Of a stretch of 11,514 nt of DNA, positions 1-7,594 are shown piece by piece. The position numbers and the translations under genes were made by a program. Each line of letters starts with the position of its first letter. The first letter of the stretch is position 1. The notes under the pieces are model-generated. The model made no database searches and had not been told where the DNA came from. It saw only the letters and a program-made list of their open reading frames with translations. The stretch is taken from positions 1 through 11,514 of the forward strand of contig UZAN01056463.1 of the NCBI GenBank assembly GCA_900618425.1, in the 5' to 3' direction. The stretch comes from Echinostoma caproni. Lineage: Eukaryota > Platyhelminthes > Trematoda > Plagiorchiida > Echinostomatidae.

Positions 1-600
1 TTATATGACGTTGCATTTATTCGGTCAACACCGCAACCCTTTCAGTTCAAGCGGCTGTGTACATTTGATTGGATGCGTTTTGGATAACCCAGTAGGCTGC
101 AGCTACTCGGTGTCATAGAATGCAAAGTGCTGATAGTGATTGCGTACGGATTTGGTTTATTGGTATCGCTTATCACGCAATACTTTGGTCGAAAATGACC
201 ACTAACTTATCCATTCGTTGGAAGGTCAAGATGCTGGAAACATCAGCAGTATAGTAAAGTTCATCGGGCTTTTTGACAGTTGAAAAAGGTCCTATCGTAG
301 AAAGCCCTGATAAAGGAATGTGTTGGATACAGATTTAACAGTAGCTATCACCTCAAAAATGAACAAAGAATCTACGACACCAATTACGTATATATATCAT
401 TGTGATATACGCATGTGGGATCAGTATGGACTAATTTTCCTCGCCTCCTTTTGGCTGAATGGGCAATATGCCAAAAAGATTTTCGCTACGCTACAAAGTA
501 TCTAAAACATCCTGGTAGCAAATATTTGCATTACATTGTATAGGTTTATTGTATCCATATGTGAATGTATGCTACGACCTTTTCTAAAACAATCGGCGGG
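1..600. other. AT-rich non-coding stretch
   Basis: I see no supportable gene here. A 7-bp inverted repeat, GGGCTTT (266-272) and AAAGCCC (301-307), could form a weak hairpin. The only open frame of note (320-505, TTG start, 61 codons) has no recognisable domain and runs through AT-rich sequence. Confidence 0.6.
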
Positions 601-1230
601 AAATTGAAATTGATTATGACGAATTCGGGTAATTTGTCCGCCAATAAAATTCTCTTAGCCTTGAAGAGAAAAAGATGTCAAACTCTGTAAAACCACGTGA
701 ACAGGCGAATTACTAGAGATACCAAGAGAAAATTGTACGAGTTATTGGTCATTGCTAATTTGGATAAAGTCCTTTGGAAACCCTCTTATTTTGCGTGCCT
801 TTAGATACTACTCACCTTTAGGTGAGTAGTATGTGGAAGCATTTAGTGAATTCTCACAGTGTTCAAAAGTGAACAGGAAATCCGGGAGTTGATAGGTGAA
901 TTTAACATTTTGATAACAGAATATGAAAACAAACCGGTTAACCGTTTGATCACTGATTAGAGTCTTTCGTGAAACCGAGATTTGACTGTTTGAGAGTTCG
1001 TTTCATTCTATGCAACCTTAATTACCCCGACCGACTACGTTCAATCGTCGGTTTGGCACAGGCTTTTTGGATTTATAGTGTAGGTACTTTACCGCCGAGT
1101 TCAGGGCGAAAATAGTTTGGAAGTGCATCATGAATCATGAGTTTCTTTTTTTTGTGAAACAGACGCGAATTGGAAGACGACAATTGAAACGGGAGTAAAA
1201 GTCAATGTTTTAGCTTAGTTTGATTTATTT
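600..1230. other. Non-coding stretch with one strong palindrome
   Basis: No gene is supportable. It contains the 805-832 palindrome listed separately and a 10-bp palindrome CGGTTAACCG near 935. An AATAAA-like hexamer lies near 644, but there is no open frame upstream of it to terminate. Confidence 0.55.
805..832. repeat. Near-perfect 28-bp palindrome (hairpin)
   Basis: The left arm ATACTACTCACCT (805-817) is the exact reverse complement of the right arm AGGTGAGTAGTAT (820-832), leaving only TT between them. As RNA the stem would be 12 bp closed by a UUUA loop. It can extend outward through 796-803 and 834-841 with two mismatches and G-U pairs, giving about 20 pairs. The loop is too small for a usual microRNA precursor. 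It may instead be a recent inverted duplication, a replication-slippage product or a cruciform-prone site. Confidence 0.85.
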
Positions 1231-1239
1231 TTGTCCCAG

Positions 1240-1449
1240 AAAAAAAGGTCAACAACCACAGAGTCGGGGAAACAACCGTTCGCGTTCATATTAAAACACA
1301 ACTGTCTATCACAAAATGAAATAGTATTTCATCACGGCACTTTAATTTTCGATGAAAATACTCACGGCCGTAGGTTGATGCAACTGAAAAGGTGTAGTGA
1401 ATGCACGGTAATGGTAAATTTAGCCGATAGTAGAGCGATATTCAACTAG
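1240..1449 (+). other. Open frame preceded by an acceptor-like site
   Basis: The stretch TGATTTATTTTTGTCCCAG ending at 1239 looks like a 3' splice site. The frame that follows stays open for about 70 codons to TAG (1447-1449). The peptide has no domain I recognise; it has a basic, Ser/Thr-rich start (KKRSTTTESGKQ) and two Cys in KRCSECT. A usable donor (ACG|GTAATG) lies near 1408. This could be an exon or chance; I lean to chance. Confidence 0.12.
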
Positions 1450-2019
1450 TTAGTCGGACGAAAACCAGGACAAATGAATCGTTAGTGAAAACGAGGTTTT
1501 GAGCGAAGACTAATCTAAACCACGATGATACGGCGCAATCGATTAAGGCTTGCTGGTATTCGTGTGAAGCATGCCCCCCCCCGCCCCATCTGGCGCTTTT
1601 CGGGACTGGGATAGGTGTTCCAGACATCCAAACATCCGATGCCACAACAAAAACAATATGCCCATGTTGATCTCGTTTATGATGATCTGTGAATTCGAAT
1701 GCAGGCTTGATGACAGTTTTGTTGGTCGAAAGACAAGGCAGTATTCTCGGTGCATCTGAAAATACAATTCAAACTGACGCACACATGGTGGAAGTAGATC
1801 TTCCTCAACCAATTAGTTGGTAGACACCCGACAATTGGTTGACAGGCATTCTGCATTCATAATCATTTAGCTAATCTTATCACACTCCTTTCTGGCTTCC
1901 GGTGTTAGTGACCGCAAAAGCTACTAGCCTCCGTCTCACGAAGCATGAACTGTGTGCCCTCTCGAAATTGAACGAAGTTCTCGATTTTCCCTGGACAAAG
2001 GAGCACTAAATTGATTGTA

Positions 2020-2025
<6 letters not shown>
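1450..2025. other. Non-coding stretch with poly-C run and hairpin
   Basis: It holds C9-G-C4 at 1574-1587 and the 10-bp inverted repeat at 1805-1842. The minus-strand open frames across the poly-C run (1442-1645, 1543-1812) are low-complexity around the G/C run, and nothing was recognised in them. Confidence 0.5.
1805..1842. repeat. 10-bp perfect inverted repeat
   Basis: TCAACCAATT (1805-1814) and AATTGGTTGA (1833-1842) are exact reverse complements around an 18-nt loop. The loop begins AGTTGG, so a smaller competing fold ACCAA-TTAG-TTGGT is also possible. Confidence 0.8.

Positions 2026-2067
<42 letters not shown>
2026..2067. repeat. (AT)21 microsatellite
   Basis: An uninterrupted AT dinucleotide run of 42 bp lies directly 3' of a CACGTG hexamer (2020-2025). 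It is probably polymorphic in length and creates a spurious Ile-Tyr repeat in a minus-strand open frame (1905-2126). Confidence 0.97.
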
Positions 2068-2069
<2 letters not shown>

Positions 2070-2239
2070 CAACAAAGTTAAGATAGAAAAACATTGATTG
2101 AGAATTGTATTATGAATGGATATCATTCCTGTTTTAAAATCTGAGTTTTTCTTTCTGAAGCTGGAAGCTCAGCCTTCCAAGGAGCATTTTCCCATTTTAT
2201 TAAGTAATTACGGCTGCATGTTATTTTGCAAACGTTGTT

Positions 2240-2395
2240 TGCAGTTGCGGTGATGCATACATAGGCAAAACAAATCGTCAGCTGTCACGGGGGATGGCCG
2301 AACATATTCCAGTGGTTGGTGAAATCGATGACGCAACCGATAAATGNAACAAATTCACCATACGGCATATGTTCACCTACTCCGTGTGTTCCTAA
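2240..2395 (+). pseudogene. Frameshifted GIY-YIG fragment, Penelope-like element
   Basis: Reading from 2240 gives CSCGDAYIGKTNRQLS and then, from 2294, MAEHIP. This is the hallmark CxCG..YIG.T.R.L....EH pattern of the GIY-YIG endonuclease domain at the C-terminus of Penelope-like retroelements, which nicks target DNA for insertion. After HIP (ends 2311) one extra base shifts the frame: 2313 onward reads WLVKSMTQPIN, the expected continuation, and the original frame is regained near the N (2347) with FTIRHMF before a TAA at 2393-2395. Upstream, around 2204-2239, weak matches to a Cys-containing linker are also frameshifted. No reverse transcriptase domain is visible, so this is a truncated, dead remnant. 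The family is known mainly from sequence patterns I recall, not a search. A GIY-YIG domain from another element type is the main alternative. Confidence 0.6.
2347..2347. other. Single-base assembly gap (N)
   Basis: An ambiguous base lies inside the GIY-YIG fossil, where the reading frame changes. The flanks show no obvious duplicated overlap, unlike the N at 7288. Confidence 0.95.
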
Positions 2396-2399
2396 TACT

Positions 2400-3010
2400 C
2401 GACCGTACAGCCCACGACAAAATTATTTGACATCAGGTTAATACATCTGCTTGACATACTCTGTCTGGAGTTTCTATAATCATTTGCGTGTCAGTATCCT
2501 TCCACTGTGAAAGCAACGATGATTATAGTAATTGTTTCTGTTCTGATTAAAATAATCCATTTTTTTCTGCTGCATGCAAACCGCAGCATTAATTTGATGG
2601 CAATAAGTTAAAAGCAGTACTTTGTCAGGTACGATAAATGAACTCTGTGCTATATATAATCTTTTAAAGTTGATTGATAAGCTGATTGCTAATGCAACCC
2701 CGTACAATCACGTAGTTTCGATCGTTAACCCACTGACTGGAGTACCGCTCTTCTTTCTTTCTGACACTGACAATATTCGTTTTTCTCATCGGAAAGTTTT
2801 AGGGGCTGCGCGCTTTCTCCTCATTTTGTACTTCATCAACAGGACCATTTTGAGAGTTCACTTCAAAAACACCTAACCCAAACGCGGTTTTAATCTCTGA
2901 TCTGTCACTCACTGAGTTTGAGGCCAGATGTAGCAATCCGTGTTTAACTTCTCCCAGAGGCCTTTGTGGTGTGATGATGATGATGATCGTGCATTTGGAA
3001 GCGGACATAG
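2400..3010. other. AT-rich non-coding stretch
   Basis: No gene is supportable. The opposed open frames 2480-2707 (minus), 2622-2876 (plus) and 2799-3038 (minus) are shadows or chance, with no domains. A (TGA)5 microsatellite lies at 2972-2987. Confidence 0.5.
2972..2987. repeat. (TGA)5 microsatellite
   Basis: Sixteen bases of a perfect TGA trinucleotide repeat. Confidence 0.9.
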
Positions 3011-3012
3011 AT

Positions 3013-3052
3013 GCAGGAGGATACAATACGTTTATCACGTGATATATCCTGC
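3013..3052. repeat. Nested palindromes around an E-box
   Basis: TATCACGTGATA (3033-3044) is a perfect 12-bp palindrome centred on CACGTG. Outside it, AGGATA (3018-3023) pairs with TATCCT (3045-3050), and GCAGGA (3013-3018) with TCCTGC (3047-3052). CACGTG is the classical E-box of bHLH factors; regulatory use here is only a possibility. Confidence 0.7.
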
Positions 3053-3167
3053 GATATGAAGATTAGGGTGACGACTTAGTTTAACTGTTGTGGCCGAGTA
3101 CTTTGAGTTCAAGAAATTTCCGAAATTTGATCAAAGGCGGTAGAGATAAAGCGGTGAAGGTCGCCCC

Positions 3168-3192
3168 GTATGCTGGGATTCCCCTCGCATAC
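3168..3192. repeat. Short hairpin GTATGC/GCATAC
   Basis: GTATGC (3168-3173) and GCATAC (3187-3192) form a 6-bp stem, with an inner GGG/CCC stem (3175-3177 and 3181-3183). It lies in a slightly GC-richer patch. Confidence 0.6.
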
Positions 3193-3199
3193 CTACACT

Positions 3200-4500
3200 C
3201 ACACAGCCTGACTTTCTACATTTTCGCTGTATTGTGGTTGGCCAATTCCCCTTCCTAAAAACTTTATCTTTGCCTATTTCATAAAAGGAAGTAACATAAA
3301 GGATCTATAGCGAGGTCAGAGACTGTGGCTTTCATACAATTATTAGTAAAGCTTAAATTTTACAGTGCGTTGTAATTCCAGGGTAAACAAAAATATAACA
3401 ACCCAGAAACGGTCAATTTACGACTGACAGGAATAGAATAATTTTTAAAATGTGCTCATATTACTTAAAATATTCAGCCTTGAATTTAAATGACTTTTAA
3501 TCAGTAAAGTTTGAATCATACTTAAAATTATCGAATTCAAAAAGCGTATTTGATTTAGCTGTGGTGAAGGTGATTTGTTTAGCTTAGATCATTTTACTTA
3601 GCTAGCATAAATGAACACTTTTAACTATTCTCCATTGTGGTTCCTCACACTGTTTGCTTCCTTTTTAAATTTCAAAACAACTGACTGGTGTAGTAATCAG
3701 GCAGTTGAACAAGATAAAGAAAACAACAAGGTGATATGGTAAACATAAAGATGGGTTATTAACTACAAGACGACTAACTGCTTCGCAAAATCACCCTTTT
3801 GAAAAGCTCAGTTTACGAAAAGAAAATTGAATGAGGCATGCAGAGCTTTTGGTATTCAATCTTCCCTAAATCTGTATTTTCCCCAGACAGCCTTTGTACG
3901 GCCGCAACTCCCTTCCTGAAAGTTAACTGTATATATTCAATAAATTGAAAAAGGAAGTAAAAAGACATTTTTTAAATTCCGAAACCGCAAGAGAAATATG
4001 TAAATCTACATTCAGAACTATCGAACCAACGGAAATCAATTTGACCAACCGTTTACGTTTGGGTCGTGGATTAACTTTGAAAACCGGGTCAAGCAGCGGC
4101 TTGTATCGACTGCAATCAATTTTTGTACTAGTGAATAAGTTTAATTGTAACACTTTACTCAGTGAAAGTTTAAATAGCCGTAAAAATCAATCTAGTTATG
4201 TTGTTTCATTTTCACCTTAGCTGAACTGTCTTCAACTCAATCTAAACAGAAGTTCAGTCCGACTGGAAGTACGGGACGAGGTCAAACGGCTATTCATACC
4301 ATCTGTGATATTTACTAGTCAAACTAGAAATCATTGTACCAATAAGGCTAAGAAGATGATGAGCAAGAAGGAGCCACTAAAATGTATCTTTGACCAAAAA
4401 TTATTCATCAAGTATCACCAGCCCGTGTTGCTATGATATATTTAAAAGGCAGTTTAACGTTCCGCAGATCCATACACCGCAGACTAGATCATTCAACGAT
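3200..4500. other. Long AT-rich non-coding stretch
   Basis: No supportable gene. The 3922-4220 plus frame and its minus shadow (3923-4153) are open for 76-99 codons but lack an ATG start and a recognised domain. TTCAATAAATTGAA (about 3936-3949) is a small palindrome containing an AATAAA-like hexamer. Two segments, 3238-3297 and 3899-3960, share a loose pattern (GGCC, CCCTTCCT, AAGGAAGTAA) and may be diverged copies of one repeat. Confidence 0.5.
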
Positions 4501-4509
4501 CATCCGGCT

Positions 4510-4530
4510 GACTGCAGACTGCAGACTGCA
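4510..4530. repeat. Tandem (GACTGCA)3
   Basis: Three perfect head-to-tail copies of a 7-bp unit, 21 bp in all, each overlapping a CTGCAG palindrome at the junctions. Confidence 0.9.
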
Positions 4531-4746
4531 CACACCCGGGTTTTAGTCTATCTGACCTTATATTCAAAATCGATCCAGGCTCCAGATGAATAGCCGGATA
4601 TTGATTCCGTATTTTTTCATCAATCTATTAATTTTTGTGTAATTCTGCTATATTCATAAATGTAATCAAACCAAAATTTCTAAATGCCTCGATTCATCCT
4701 TGAGGATTTCACCCTTCTCGAAAACATATGACAGGAATTGAATTAG

Positions 4747-4770
4747 TCGATCGATCGATCAATCAATCGA
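4747..4770. repeat. TCGA/TCAA tetranucleotide repeat
   Basis: Six tetranucleotide units: TCGA three times, TCAA twice, TCGA once. TCGA is self-complementary, so the tract can fold back. Confidence 0.9.
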
Positions 4771-4839
4771 TTTGAATTTCTCACATATCTTGTCTGCGCT
4801 AATTCTCCTCTCTGTCTGTAATGCACGATTTTCTGATCG

Positions 4840-5091
4840 TTATTTTCAGATTTTTTTCGCCGTGATATATGCTATACTTGCATTTCACTTGTTTCTTTTC
4901 GTTTTGTTTGTTCGTTACAATTGTAATTCGCACTTTATTTCATTCGCTCACATGGTTCCTTTTTTGCCTTTTTTCTCCTTGTTTTCTTTTTTTTTACTTT
5001 CACTATGTTCATACCAAATTCTGGTGAGAATGTTTTCCTTTCTGCGTCATATGTTTTTTCACCTGTTATTTATGGAATTTTCACACTGCTC

Positions 5092-5094
<3 letters not shown>
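4840..5094 (+). other. T-rich strand-asymmetric tract
   Basis: The plus strand is strongly T-rich, with runs of 6-9 T around 4958-4996. This produces a 124-codon open frame (4772-5146, TTG start) made mostly of Phe, Leu and Ser that looks like a membrane protein but is explained by base composition. I do not call it a gene. Confidence 0.6.

Positions 5095-5125
<31 letters not shown>
5095..5125. repeat. (TA)15 microsatellite
   Basis: A perfect 31-bp TA dinucleotide run at the 3' end of the T-rich tract. Confidence 0.96.
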
Positions 5126-5127
<2 letters not shown>

Positions 5128-5405
5128 TAGATTTACACATAGCTAAGGCAGAAACACTGATAGCACAGTCCGTGGATCATAGTCTGTCTCGAAGATGGGT
5201 CGCTTACACCACCGAATTCGACACGAATATAATGCATCCCGGGGCATCACACGGTCAGATTCTCTCGTTATATCTACTCCCCATTCTCGATCCGTGTAGT
5301 CTTATCATAGATATGTGCACTAATCGATTATCTGAATTGTTTGTTACGAACTTCTCATACACTCACAGCCCAACCGGTCCTCGTCATGGGTGTGCAACGC
5401 ACTGA
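5128..5405 (+). other. Plus-strand open frame of mixed composition
   Basis: After the TA repeat, one frame stays open for about 92 codons to TGA (5403-5405), with no ATG until 5229. The peptide is not low-complexity (it includes VDHSLSRRWVAYTTEFDTN) but shows no domain I know. Upstream it would have to read through the length-variable TA run, which argues against a functional protein. It lies just beyond, and slightly overlaps, the minus-strand exon candidates at 5367-5650. Confidence 0.15.
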
Positions 5406-5650
5406 GTGTCAATGAGTGATGAAGCCTTAATGTCACCATAGGCATCAAAAAGATTTGTTAACTCACGTAGTCGAATGTCGTGGATCAGCTGATTCGAATC
5501 TCCGGCTGTAGATGCAAAAAACAAAACATTGAGTTTTCTACGATTGAAAACTACTGCTTTTAGCCGATAACCCAAATAATACCACGTCTGATGTGAAATG
5601 AAACTAACGCACAAAGAGACTGTACAAAGGAAGGATTGACTGGGGGACAT
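5367..5650 (-). CDS. Candidate small secreted, micro-exon-like gene
   Basis: An ATG at 5650-5648 opens MSPSQSFL. Two readings share it. Unspliced, it gives an 88-residue frame to 5384 with a hydrophobic N-terminal segment (FLCTVSLCVSFI). Spliced, four small exons fit in phase: 5650-5626 (25 nt), 5587-5555 (33 nt), 5505-5467 (39 nt) and 5401-5367 (35 nt), with introns of 38, 49 and 65 nt. The spliced start reads MSPSQSFLYVVLFGLSAKS, a good signal-peptide pattern, followed by a polar stretch TGDSNQLIHDIRL. Exons 3 and 4 are each followed by a textbook GTGAGT donor; the exon-3 acceptor has a T-rich tract ending CATCTACAG. The first two donors (GTACAG, GTAGTT) are weak. The 33- and 39-nt exons are multiples of three, as in trematode micro-exon genes, a family of small secreted variable proteins. 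Function is unknown. Picking sites by eye can create such chains by chance. Confidence 0.3.
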
Positions 5651-5665
5651 AGCAGATGTAATCTA

Positions 5666-5675
5666 AACGCGCGTT
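5666..5675. repeat. 10-bp palindrome AACGCGCGTT
   Basis: A perfect CpG-containing palindrome about 16 bp upstream (on the minus strand) of the ATG at 5650. A regulatory role is possible but unsupported. Confidence 0.6.
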
Positions 5676-5727
5676 CTTTCACATCAGTGACCTTTCAAAG
5701 ATGAATCTGGCCCTCATTCACCTTCAA

Positions 5728-5786
5728 GGATAGTTAACGTTTCGCTATCCAGTAACGGCCAATCCGGAATCGGCCCATAGCGAAAC
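5728..5786. repeat. Two mutually exclusive hairpins
   Basis: GTTTCGCTAT (5739-5748) is the exact reverse complement of ATAGCGAAAC (5777-5786). GGATAG (5728-5733) also pairs with CTATCC (5745-5750), which shares CTAT with the first stem, so only one fold can form at a time. The 28-nt loop contains GGCC...GGCC and TCCGGA, allowing an inner stem. Confidence 0.75.
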
Positions 5787-5789
5787 AAA

Positions 5790-6495
5790 ACATTTCTGCG
5801 GTTCGTTCAATGATGCCAGTATTGCACATCAAACAAAAAAATTTCATTCAAAACTACTTTGCTATTTTATGTGATTTGTTTCTTGATAAAAGAACGGGAT
5901 TAGGTAACACAATTTTATTTACTTCAGTTTCTTTGATAATAATAATAAAAATAATAATTACAAGGACAATCTTTCAGTTTTCACCAGGGCACGTGATGCA
6001 AACGATGTTACTTCAGTTAATGCTTTGAAGTAAATCAACCAAGATGGAAAATGAGACAACGGGAAATGTCCATTGGAATTCATTCAGTAGAAACGGGTTT
6101 TGAATTCGGAATGAAGGCATGTAATAAATCAAGATCAGTTTGGGGTTTCAGATGTTGATTATATTCAAAGCCCGTGGCAACTGCGTGCTGAAACTATAAA
6201 TTTTTTCAGTGGTGTTACCTTCGTTAATAAGGACCGATTACGTCTTGCGCAAAAGTCACACGGATAGACGAATAATCACATGACCAAGAGACATTTCATT
6301 TGTGCCTTCTCGAAAACTTCCTGCTTCAGCTCACACAACCCATTCTGTGCTCAACCTACATGCTCATGCTGAGAGAGAGGCCTTCTTTTGAGCGTGTCTA
6401 TCTAATTGTTATTTATTCAGACTGACTATCATTTGGAATCCATCTTTGATCACAATTCTAGGTTCATCCAATGAACTATACACTTAGGAAGTACT
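5790..6495. other. AT-rich non-coding stretch
   Basis: No supportable gene. An ATA/AAT-rich microsatellite (about 5936-5959) and a CACGTG (5990-5995) are present. The plus open frame 5810-6028 (72 codons, ATG) is AT-rich and low in complexity around the microsatellite. Confidence 0.5.
5936..5959. repeat. Imperfect (ATA)n microsatellite
   Basis: An ATA/AAT trinucleotide tract of about 24 bp with one poly-A interruption. Confidence 0.8.
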
Positions 6496-6496
6496 T

Positions 6497-6510
6497 GAGA
6501 CTCGAGTCTC
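6497..6510. repeat. 14-bp perfect palindrome
   Basis: GAGACTCGAGTCTC is its own reverse complement. It immediately precedes the tRNA-like segment, and may belong to the same element. Confidence 0.9.
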
Positions 6511-6575
6511 GGTCGTGTTAGAGCTCACCAAAGGGTGCATATCCACCGTCCGAGGGTTCGAACTCTGGACCCATC
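6505..6575 (+). mobile_element. tRNA-like SINE head (fossil)
   Basis: A D-arm-like GTTAGAGC (6517-6524) is followed 31 bases later by a good RNA polymerase III B box, GGTTCGAACTC (6555-6565), inside a T-arm-like context (TCCGAG...CTCTGGA). The spacing fits a tRNA with a few extra bases, and a CACC/GGTG stem lies where the anticodon arm would be. There is no full acceptor stem and the A box upstream is degraded, so this is more likely the 5' head of a tRNA-derived SINE or a tRNA pseudogene than a working tRNA. The tail is not delimited; no target-site duplication was found by eye. Confidence 0.42.
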
Positions 6576-6599
6576 CCGTGGAAGGCGTGCGTATTATTC

Positions 6600-6985
6600 A
6601 CTTGTGGTTTCTAATGAATTATGCTTGAAAGGGATTTTATTCGATCACGTGAATGTGTATACTAGTTCGCATCCTCCACAAATCGCTTCGCTTGTATATC
6701 TCTTTCTGTCCGCAATCACATTGAATGGATTGAATCAGCATAGTGACCTAACCCGAGGAATTCTGTCCCTCAATGAATCTAGACGGTAAATCAACCAGGT
6801 TTAAAAAATACGATCAATGAATGCAGAGAGAAGGTTTTAATTATTCAAATGCATCGAAAAAAAGTAAGATTTATTTCATGGCATTGGTAATGTTGTAACG
6901 AGAAGGCTAGCTGGCTGGGAAAACGTCTATCGATCCAATTCAAAAACAAACGGTGTGTGCGTTCGATTATATGCAGTCAATTCTC
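6600..6985. other. Non-coding stretch after the SINE head
   Basis: No gene is supportable. The plus open frame 6535-6789 starts inside the tRNA-like segment and has no domain. A CACGTG lies at 6646-6651. The stretch may include the body of the SINE, but its end cannot be placed. Confidence 0.4.
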
Positions 6986-7004
6986 AACCGCGTGGCGGGA
7001 TGAT

Positions 7005-7344
7005 TCATGCCTCGTTCGGTGGGTCATTCTTAGTTGGTCTTGATCCGCACTTGGCATGTACGTTGCCTCTTCTTCCGCGTCCCATTCCGACTGGTTTGAC
7101 CCGATCACGGCGCGAGATGCGTTGATCGACAGCTCTGATGTTGTGGTATTCGGTGGATATCTCTCCCGTTAACTGCGGATTGTCTGGCTGGCTATAATTG
7201 TCGATTCGTTCGTTTCGGGTGGCAGTCAACATTGTCTCGCGAGACACTTCCCGCCGCTGCGTCTGCCCGTCTGGTCGGATGAGCCCCNATGAGCCCCATT
7301 CTTGCTTCGATGGCTAACCAGGACTCTCTTTGTACTGCCTTCCA
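7005..7344 (-). CDS. Unknown basic protein fragment in GC-rich island
   Basis: The frame runs from just after a TGA (7347-7345) to a TGA at 7007-7005. As given, it is broken at the N (7288). Deleting the N plus one copy of the 9-bp duplicate ATGAGCCCC (10 nt) gives exactly 110 codons including the stop, with no interruption. The product is hydrophilic and Arg-rich. Pieces include RPDGQTQRREVSRET in the middle and GMGRGRRGNVHAKCG near the end; the latter resembles a nucleic-acid-binding basic tail. There is no ATG at the start, so it is either an internal exon (an AG lies at about 7340) or a fragment of a mobile element. Base composition, about 55% GC and CpG-rich by hand count over three lines, differs sharply from the flanks, suggesting inserted or selected sequence. 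I do not recognise the family. Confidence 0.35.
7279..7297. other. Contig-overlap artefact: 9-bp duplicate around N
   Basis: ATGAGCCCC (7279-7287), N (7288), ATGAGCCCC (7289-7297). Identical sequence on both sides of a single N is what results when two overlapping contig ends are joined without merging. The true sequence is probably 10 nt shorter. Confidence 0.85.
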
Positions 7345-7580
7345 TCACAATATGTCATAAGTCAATATGATTATTATCACTATTTCTCAAGAATTAAGTA
7401 ACCAGAAACTGTGCATCAATAAATCAATTCAAAACGTCACTTACGGTTGTCTTAGTATAATATTGGAAGATTAAAGTGAAAAGTCAAGCTTGATGATATC
7501 GGTCATTGAATTCTCAGCAATTTTGCTGAATGAAAAGGTTTAATTAGACGTCATTTCTATCCACAGTTATAAACGATGCA

Positions 7581-7594
7581 TATATATATATATA
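7581..7594. repeat. (TA)7 microsatellite
   Basis: Fourteen bases of perfect TA repeat. Confidence 0.9.

Noticed and set aside
805..832. MicroRNA precursor
   Set aside because: The terminal loop is only four bases and the perfect stem only 12 bp; typical precursors have longer stems and larger loops.
1905..2126. Minus-strand 73-codon frame
   Set aside because: About a third of it is an Ile-Tyr repeat translated from (AT)21; there is no other support.
3086..3110. GTTGTGGCCGAGTAC, similar to a tRNA-Ser/Leu A box
   Set aside because: No B box or T arm was found at a usable distance downstream, and no acceptor stem is present.
3922..4220. 99-codon plus frame rich in Asn, Ser and Leu
   Set aside because: It has no ATG start, no convincing splice acceptor and no recognised motif; the minus strand is open over the same bases.
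4772..5146. 124-codon hydrophobic open frame resembling a multi-pass membrane protein
   Set aside because: It starts at TTG, consists mostly of Phe, Leu and Ser because the strand is T-rich, and ends in an Ile-Tyr repeat from the TA microsatellite.
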